A DNA stretch of 64,000 nucleotides from Elgaria multicarinata webbii (lineage: Eukaryota > Chordata > Lepidosauria > Squamata > Anguidae): NCBI RefSeq assembly GCF_023053635.1, contig NC_086192.1, positions 15,910,001 through 15,974,000 on the forward strand, given 5' to 3'. Made by a program: the position numbers and the translations under genes. Of the stretch, positions 57,386-64,000 are shown one piece after another (the stretch's first letter is position 1; every line of letters starts with the position of its first letter). A model generated the notes under the pieces. The model saw only the letters and a list, made by a program, of their open reading frames with translations, was not told where the DNA came from and made no database searches.

Positions 57386-57624
57386 GTGCCCTTAAACCGG
57401 TTTCATTGCCATGACACCAACTTCTCCACCCCAATGAATCCTATCAGTGGTGCGGCTAGATCATTTTAGACTTAATGGTCTTCAGCCCTCCCTGCTACTT
57501 TGCTGTGTATTGCGGATGAACACTTTTCTTATTGTACTGCTTTTAGATTATGCTTCCCACCCACCCTGTGTTTATTTGTATTTGTATCCTTGTGCTGATT
57601 ATGGTTTATATTGACTTTGGTTCC

Positions 57625-58030
57625 ATTTTGTTATGTTATTGTTTATTCGTTCAGTCGCTTCCGACTCTTCGTGACTTCATGGACCAGCTCACGCCAGAGC
57701 TTTCTGTCGGCAGTCGCCACCCCTAGCTCCCCCATGGTCAAGTCCGTCACCTCCAGAATCTCATCCCTCCATCTTGCCCTTGGTCGGCCCCTCTTCCTTT
57801 TGTCTTCCACTTTCCCTAGCATCAGCCTCTTCTCCAGGGTGTCCTGTCTTCTCATTATGTGGCCAAAGTACTTCAGTTTTGCCTTTAACACCATTCCCTC
57901 AAGTGAGCAGTCTGGCTTTATTTCCTGGAGTCTGGCCTGGTTTGATCTTCTTGCGGTCCAAGGCACTCTCAGAATTTTCCTCCAACACCACGGTTCAAAA
58001 GCATCTGTCTTCCTTCGCTCAGCCTTCCTT
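57625..58030 (-). mobile_element. BovB (RTE) LINE 3' end
   Basis: Minus-strand frame of about 107 codons with the RTE/BovB C-terminal signature: 'LKYFGHIMRRQDTLEKRLML', 'GKVEDKRKRGRPRARWRDEI', then 'WRELVHEVTKSRKRLNE'. Truncated at its 5' side. BovB LINEs are abundant in squamates and known for horizontal transfer, one of the clues to the host group. Confidence 0.9.
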
Positions 58031-58258
58031 TTTGTTATAGTAATTACATATTTCTGTCTTTGTGTGTAAGCGAAGCATGACTTTTAATACTAAAACTACA
58101 GCTAATAATATGAATATGAATAATAACATAAATACTCCTTAGCCTTTTTTTGAAGGCAAGGGTCCAACAGATTTTAGTCTTAGCATGGCTAGTGAGAGTT
58201 GTGGTCCAAAACAACTGGAGGACGTGAGGATGAGGAAGGCTGATTCAAACCAAGGCGA

Positions 58259-58339
58259 AGGGTTAGGAGAGCGGAGACCTGTCAGCGAGCAAAAGGGATG
58301 CCCTTTTGCTCGCTGACAGGTCTCCGCTCTCCTAACCCT
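58259..58339. repeat. Perfect 39-bp inverted repeat with 3-base loop
   Basis: 58,259-58,297 (AGGGTTAGGAGAGCGGAGAC...) and 58,301-58,339 are exact reverse complements around ATG. No target duplication. It lies between an old foldback scrap and the 5' breakpoint of the CR1 at 58,352. Confidence 0.9.
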
Positions 58340-58351
58340 CATGCCCTCCGC

Positions 58352-59250
58352 TTATCAGATTTACAGATGACACAAAATTGGGTGGGATAGCTAATACCCT
58401 GGAAGACAGAAACAAACTTCAAAGTGATTTTGATAGGCTGGAGTGCTGGGCTGAAAACAGCAGAATGAAATTTAATAGGGATCAATGCCAAGTTCTACAT
58501 TTAGGAAATAGAAACCAAAGGCACAGTTACAAGATGGGGGATACTTGGCTCAGCAATACTACAAACGAGAAGGATCTTGGAATTGTTGTAGATCGCAAGC
58601 TGAATATGAGCCAACAGTGCAATATGGCTGCAAGAGAGGCAAATGCTATTTTGGGCTGCATTAATAGAAGTATAGCTTCCAAATCACGTGAGGTCCTGGT
58701 TCCGCTATATTCGGCCCTGGTTAGGCCTCATCTAGAGTATTGAGTCCAGTTCTGGGCTCCACAATTCAAGAAGGACGCAGACAAGCTGGAGGGGGTTCAG
58801 AGGAGGGCAACTAGAATGATCAGGGGTCTGGAAACAAAGCCCTATGAAGAGAGACTGAAAGAACTGGGCATGTTTAGCCTGGAGAAGAGAAGATTGAGGG
58901 GAGACATGATAGCACTCTTCAGACACTTGAAAGGTTGTCACACAGAGGATGGCCAGGATCTCTTCTTCATCCTCCCAGAGTGCAGGACACGGAATAATGG
59001 GCTCAAGTGACAGGAAGCCAGATTCCGGCTGGACATCAGGAAAAACTTCCTGACTGTTAGAGCAGTACGACAATGGAACCCATGACCTAGGGAGATGGTG
59101 GGCTCTCCCTCACTAGAGGCCTTCAAGAGGCAGCTGGACAAGCATCTGTCGGGGATGCTTTAGGGTGGATTCCTGCACTGAGCGGGGGGTTGGACTTGAT
59201 GGCCTTATGGGCCCCTTCCAACTCTACTATTCTATGATTCTATGATTCTA
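58352..59250 (+). mobile_element. Longest CR1 LINE copy, reverse transcriptase tail plus 3' UTR
   Basis: About 900 bases of the young CR1 subfamily. An intact stretch of 121 codons (58,378-58,740) encodes the C-terminal reverse transcriptase region ('LQSDFDRLECWAENSRMKFN', 'KDLGIVVDRKLNMSQQCNMA', 'LVPLYSALVRPHLEY'), ended by a TGA. The frame then continues as '[20 protein letters not shown]'. It ends in ATTCTATGATTCTATGATTC. Serves as the reference copy for the other CR1 fragments here. Confidence 0.92.
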
Positions 59251-59449
59251 ATTTTGAGTGGCAGGAAAAGGGATGGATCCCCACCGTACACAAGCCTCAA
59301 TTGCTCAAAAACCTGATTTTGTGGAAGGACCCTCTAAGGAAGCCTGTCAGGGTCCAAATTTGGATGCAGAAGCACATGGCCGGGAGTTTATGATGGCTGC
59401 TTATTGGTGAAAGAAAAGCACTTTGCACATGCTCTGAAGTACAGTCTGC

Positions 59450-59455
59450 TTTATT
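59450..59455 (-). terminator. METTL27: METTL27 polyadenylation signal
   Basis: Minus-strand AATAAA 164 bases after the METTL27 stop, the first canonical signal downstream. Confidence 0.5.
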
Positions 59456-59618
59456 ACTGCTTCAGATATTCCACAAGAGAGTCCTGGCATGAAAAAAATA
59501 GCATGTTCTGGAGCTAAGCCTCAGGACTCCTACCGCCCAGCTACTGGACAGGGAAGCTGACACCGGCGCCCACCACGAAGGGCAGCCCAGCAAGAGCAGG
59601 AATGATTATCTTTGGTCG

Positions 59619-62190
59619 CTATTCTGAACGCCTCTTCTTTCGATAGAGATAGACCACGCCGGAGATATAATCCAGGCCCTGCGTGGATTCCTGCCCTGAC
59701 GTTGCCCGCTCCCATTTCTCCACTTCCTGCACCACGACCTTTTCCCACAATCCTCGCTGCTCCAGTTCGTCCATCAGCTGCTGCAATTCGGTTTTGTAGC
59801 GCAAGTTGGTCTGGTTGTCCCGCGTGGTCAAGCACAGATATCCTCCTGTTTGGGGCAAGGAGGACACAAGATTTAACTGACCGGGTCAGCAGAGCAACTT
59901 ATAGAAGTGACAGTTTCACTTCTATAAAAGCAGCAGAGGCTGTAGGCTCTGGTATCAGTGGGGTAGTGAATCCGCTCCGGGTTTCAGACAGAACCAGTCA
60001 GAACTCTAAAGGAGTTCTCCAAGGTTGGAGAACTCCTTTAGAGTTCTGACTGGTTCCGCCTGAAACCCGGAGTGGATTCACTACCCCACTGACACCAGAG
60101 CCACCAGCCTCTACTGTATAAAACTAAAAGTATTGTTGGGTGCATAAGACCCTCTAACAGCATCCCTGCCCCACTTCAAACACACCTCACTCTCACCAGA
60201 AGAAGCTGAAAATGAAAGCCCGGAAAAGGGTGAAAATGTTTCCTCGTCAGTTTCACCGCAGAGAGAACAGAGAAACTGACCAGGTTGTCTGTTCATGTTT
60301 CCCACACAAAGAAGAGAGGTCATTCCCAGATTTGTGCAATTTTACTGGGGAAAAGAGTGGACGGAGGACTAAAATAATAATAATAATGCAGTTCAGAGGG
60401 AGAACGTGTCAGTGGTGGTACAAAAAAATGCTGGAAGGTGGCCAAAACGCGACTGTAAATTCTCCTCCTTGTGTGGCTGTCAATCAGTTTTGAAAGCCTA
60501 ATAGAAGCGTGTTTAAATGGCATTTTTCTTCTTTTGGTGCATGTGCGCCCCCAATAGCAGGGGAGAAGCCTTAATGGGCCATGTGTGAAATGAGCCAAGG
60601 AAGAGATTTCCAAGCAACTAGAAGCCGGCAGAACCTTTCCTCTGCTCCAGGCTCTTCCAAGTCGGTTTTTTTTCATTCCGTTCTGCTGTTGATCTGGTTA
60701 GAAAAGCGTCCAAACAGCAGCACCACCTGGTGACCACAGAGTCTCACAGGTAAAAGCCTTGCAGGATCAGACCCACGGTCTACTCGGTCCAGCATTCTGC
60801 GTCCAACGGTGCTTCCAAACGGAGGTCTCCTCGCGCAAACCCATCAAAAGGCATTGAGTGTCTGTTTTGCCTTTCCTTCCTTTTCAGGTAAGGAAAAAAG
60901 ACAGAAGCAGACGTGGGAAAACACAGGGCGGTTGTCATTTACGAACGGAAACTTTGGCTTTATTCCGTCATTTTGTACTTTTTTGGCTTTTTTATATCAC
61001 ATTTCATTTTGTTTCTGTATCTGAGCATTGTTCTGTGAACTGGAAAAGTCAGAAACAAAATGAAGGAGGACGTAATCTTATTTATTTATTAATTTATTAC
61101 ATTTTTTTTAACCGCCCAAGAGCTGAAGCTCTTATGCATGTTTAGAGAGAAAGTCCTACAACAACTCCCAGCATCCCCCAGACGGCTCCTGCTGGGAGTT
61201 GTAGGACGTTTTCTCTGCCCTCCTCCTCTGCACCTGGGTCCCTCCAGCAAAAGCCTTACCTGGCTTGGTGACCCGAAGCAACTCAGGGACGATGCTGATA
61301 GGGACCTGCCCCTCGCTGAGCGCCCCCACAATCAGGACAGCGTCGTAGCAGCCTGGGGAGAAGACACAGCGCTTCTTAGCCATGGGGAGGCCAGCCCCTG
61401 ACTTCTTGGGGGGTGCCAGCCCACTGTCCGAGCCACCCCGAACCCATTTCTGGAGCCAAGCCTGTTCCCCTCGTTACCTTCAGGGGCCGGGAGAACCTCC
61501 TGGCCCAGCAGGCACCGCTTCAGCTCCTGGTACAGCCCCTTCTTGCCGGCACACGCCAACATCTCCTGGCTGCCATCCAGGCCGTGGAAGCGATGAAACC
61601 CCGTGGCCTGAAGCTTAGAACGTACGGCGTAAGTCACATGACCCTGGCCCGGAACCCCATCTCTCCCCCCTCCCCTGGATTGATGGGGAGCCCCATCTGC
61701 CAAGGTCGCTTTGGGCATGGCTCGCATGCCGCATTTAATTGAGTCGTGCAGGCTTCCTCAGCCTTCCAGGTCGGTTGCATTACAAACCCCATCATCCCCA
61801 GCCGTACAGCCCGATACATCTGGAGGGTGCTGGGTTGGGGGGGGGGCTGATTTAGCCTACTCGACTGTGCGACACTAGAATGCAAAGTTATGCAGATGAG
61901 ACCCGTTAATTAATCTTTTAAAAAAAGCTCTAGCAGAGTTTCAGAGCTTTAGCCCAGGGCAAGGGGGACCATAAATCCATCCCTCTTGGGTTGCCAAGAT
62001 GGCCACCTCCACAGGATACTCCCTCTTCCTGGATACCACCCTTTTTCACCTGGCCAGTTACCTCCTGAGCCACGAGTCCAGTGCCACAGGCCACGTCAAG
62101 CACCAGAGCATCCTCAAGGGGTCCCTGAAAAGCGGAGGCGAGGCAGGCCGCTGCCAGCCGGGGGGCTTGATACTCCAACACTCCCACATC
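59619..62190 (-). CDS. METTL27: METTL27 (WBSCR27) methyltransferase-like protein, 5'-incomplete
   Basis: Class I SAM-dependent methyltransferase-fold protein, substrate unknown. Minus-strand exons seen: 62,062-62,190 (DVGVLEYQAPRL...), 61,478-61,613, 61,260-61,352 and 59,619-59,845 (last, ending KKRRSE). All have GT-AG borders and compatible phases, together 585 bases, 194 codons plus stop. Motif I is LVLDVACGTGLVA. HGLDGSQEML is the acidic post-I strand. YDAVLIVGALSEGQVP and VTKPGGYLCLTTR match human WBSCR27 nearly word for word. The human counterpart of the first exon seen starts DVATLLYRAPRL, so one upstream coding exon (human M...HFYDRWAPDYDQ) is missing. I could not find it up to 64,000, so it probably lies off the window. 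The last intron (1.4 kb) holds a palindromic MITE and a foldback. Confidence 0.92.
59931..60116. mobile_element. Palindromic hAT-type MITE in the last METTL27 intron
   Basis: Two arms of about 90 bases (CAGCAGAGGCTGTAGGCTCT... and its inverse) pair with few mismatches around a GGT centre. The inner 25 bases (CTCTAAAGGAGTTCTCCAA and beyond) pair perfectly. Flanks TATAAAAG and TATAAAAC match at 7 of 8 positions, consistent with a hAT-type 8-bp duplication. A deleted relative is at 50,728-50,818. Confidence 0.85.
61137..61212. mobile_element. Short foldback repeat in METTL27 intron
   Basis: GAGAAAGTCCTACAACAACT...CCAGCA and inverted TGCTGGGAGTTGTAGGACGT. Small relative of the element at 10,719-11,212. 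An inverted LINE tail (61,080-61,135) adjoins it on the left. It ends about 40 bases before the exon 61,260-61,352. Confidence 0.7.
61745..61840. mobile_element. Old foldback repeat in METTL27 intron
   Basis: 'cttcctcagccttccaggtc', 'acaaaccccatcatccccag' and 'catctggagggtgctgggtt' form the decayed arms of the common foldback family. Confidence 0.5.
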
Positions 62191-64000
62191 CTAAAGGAGA
62201 AAAAAGGGAGTCTCATTTGAACGGAGGACGTCCTCGTTGGCACCACTAACCACTAATAGAAAATAAACAGATCACCGACAAAACTATAATTTTTAAAAAG
62301 ATTTGTTTTATATTAGTTTATAGACAAACAGGTTTTAAACTGACATGCCAGGTTTGGTCACAACTGCTGCTCCTCAACGGAGGCAGGAGGCCCGATCAGG
62401 GACAGAGCAGGAGCAAAGCCTGACCGGGGTGGGGGGACACGGGGGACCGAGTTCCACAGCCCCTCAAACCGCATCAATAAACCTCCTGGCTTGTTTCTTT
62501 CCATCCTATCGTGTTTCAGCAGATGAATCAACTGGGTCTAAGCAGTAATCAAAGCGTTAAAACGATAACGGCTGCTAATCAGACAGGATATTGACCGTGG
62601 GGAGTGAAGGAGGGGTTTGCCGGCAGGACTTTTATGGCCGAGACGCGGACCTTTGCCCCCCCACGTCCAAAAAGGACACGCTGTGATTTCCACTGATGGC
62701 TCCGCTCCAGACGCTGCGGAGGAGAGTCCTGGCTTGGAAACGGGGCCTGTGGGCTCTCTCAGGCTGCGATGGAGGCCGATTTGGATGGCAAGCTCAGGGC
62801 AACCTTGGCCTGCCCCAAACAGGCAGGATCCAAGGAGGGCCAAGAAAGTACAAAGGGAGACCTAGGGAGCGCTCCTGCTGATCTGGCTCAAAATCACACT
62901 CTGTTGCTCCTGAGTAATCCGTACATCCTCTCTCTGGCTTGTCCATGTGGGTGCGGGGAGAAACCCACTCTTTTAACATCTTTTCACCACCCAGATCTGT
63001 AGTGCAAAGGTCTGGCTGAGGGGTGATCCATCTGGATCAGACCACACTGGAATGCCTCCCGACATCTGGGGCAACAGCTCCCATCAGCTTCAACCAATGG
63101 TCAAAGGAGATGGGAGTTGTAGTCTAAAACATCTGGAGGGCACCGGGTGGACTATTGCCATGCCAATTTATCAGGGGGACTTGATGGCCTTCCAGGTGTA
63201 TTGCAACTCCCATCATTCCCACTGGCCATGCTGGCTGGGGATGATAGAATCCGTAGTCCAGCACATCTGGGGAGACACTTGGTTGGGGAAAACAGCTTCA
63301 CAGGTTCTGCGTCATAAATTAAGGACGTTAAAATGGAATTTCCAAATTAGTCCAAGGGAGTGAATCTGCTATGCTTTCCATGGCGTTATTAGTATTAGTA
63401 TTTATTACATTTATATACCGCCTCATAGCCAAAGCTCTCTGGGTGACCAGTTGCCTCCGACAAGCCCCTGAGGGGCACATGACCTGTCTTCTGTGGCTTG
63501 ACCCTTTGCAACTGATAGACTGTGTCTGAACGTTGAGGTTCTACTTTGGTATTATGGTGGAGAAGTCAATTCACGCATTTGAAAGCCATCTAAACCAGCC
63601 CTAACCCCCAAAGCCAGGACCCTCCATAAGCATCGGACTGCAATGCCCATCATCCCCAACCAACTGGGAATGATAGGAACCGCAATCCAGTATTCTAAAT
63701 ATCAGTATTCTAAATATATACAAGAAGTACAATACAGCAGCATTTTAACTTTTTGCACCGCTGCTAGCTTCGGTTTTGGTATTGTGTTTATTTTATTTTT
63801 ATACCATAGCTGTAAACTTTTATATTGTATTTCATCATCTTGTGTTTTATGGCCTTAATTGCTGTGAACTGCCCAGAGAGCTTCAGCTATTAGATAGTAC
63901 AGAAATGTCGTCGTCATCATCATGACCTGGCAAAGCCCTTCATGTTCATCTAGAAAAACTGCAATGAGCAAGAAGAGATAATAATAATAATAATAATAAT
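62191..64000. other. METTL27 intron or 5' flank with repeats
   Basis: No exon recognised. Three decayed foldback repeats (about 63,050-63,150, 63,190-63,280 and 63,615-63,690) carry the CATCTGGAGGGC and CAACTCCCATCA arm motifs. An inverted LINE tail lies at 63,395-63,445 ('tttatataccgcctcatagc') and a direct one at 63,855-63,910. (ATA)n runs to the window edge. Confidence 0.5.

Larger units (their letters stand above)
55303..57624. other. Intergenic DNA between third claudin and METTL27
   Basis: No recognised gene. A CR1-like scrap 'gccatgctggatcagaccaa' lies at about 55,728. A young CR1 tail (56,214-56,433) and a foldback (57,225-57,385) follow. The rest is AT-rich and unassigned. Confidence 0.5.

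Noticed and set aside
58232-58350. The hairpin as a possible transcription terminator or miRNA precursor
   Set aside because: A perfect 39-bp stem with a 3-base loop is unlike pre-miRNA. Eukaryotic pol II does not use such terminators, and no host gene surrounds it.
1-64000. CRISPR arrays, functional tRNA or rRNA genes, and LTR or other virus-like elements
   Set aside because: No regularly spaced short direct repeats. tRNA-like parts belong to decayed SINEs. No LTR pair or retroviral coding similarity was noticed on either strand.

Overview
Vertebrate nuclear DNA, most likely from a squamate reptile (lizard). The evidence is intron-containing genes, many 3' pieces of CR1 LINEs ending in ATTCTATG repeats, a BovB (RTE) LINE tail, CORE/tRNA-derived SINEs and many short palindromic DNA transposons. 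The species cannot be named from the sequence. Nothing looks bacterial, there is no CRISPR array, and I saw no retrovirus-like element.

Five complete protein-coding genes and one 5'-incomplete gene can be read. From left to right they are CASP1 (inflammatory caspase, minus, 8 coding exons, 14,232-21,615), ABHD11 (mitochondrial alpha/beta hydrolase, minus, 6 exons, 22,193-26,419), CLDN3 (minus, one exon), CLDN4 (plus, one exon), a third claudin of the CLDN3/4/6/9 class (plus, one exon), and METTL27 (minus, 4 exons seen, first coding exon not found). Order and orientation of ABHD11-CLDN3-CLDN4-METTL27 match the human Williams-Beuren region at 7q11.23. CASP1 and the third claudin are the non-human-like additions. 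Exon phases close exactly for CASP1 (409 aa) and ABHD11 (305 aa).

Left end (1-14.2 kb): no recognisable coding exon. It holds CR1 pieces, foldback elements, a tandem array (8.58-9.29 kb), a CpG island with many CCAAT boxes and a strong leftward splice donor (probably the untranslated first exon of a gene lying off the window), and a foldback element with an internal 78-bp tandem expansion. 26.4-36 kb and 37.7-47.2 kb are repeat-rich intergenic DNA, including a composite repeat at 26.7-28.0 kb and a 420-bp polypyrimidine tract at 45.6-46.0 kb. The right end is METTL27 intron or flank plus repeats.

Functionally the locus combines three tight-junction claudins with two enzymes (a mitochondrial hydrolase and a putative methyltransferase) and the pyroptosis/IL-1 protease. 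They share a neighbourhood, not a pathway. The most interesting points are residue changes among the three claudins (the CLDN4 pore lysine is replaced, but the third claudin keeps it), a YVSD self-processing site in CASP1, and a young family of nearly perfect palindromic hAT-type MITEs with 8-bp target duplications and a ZNF143-like motif in each arm.
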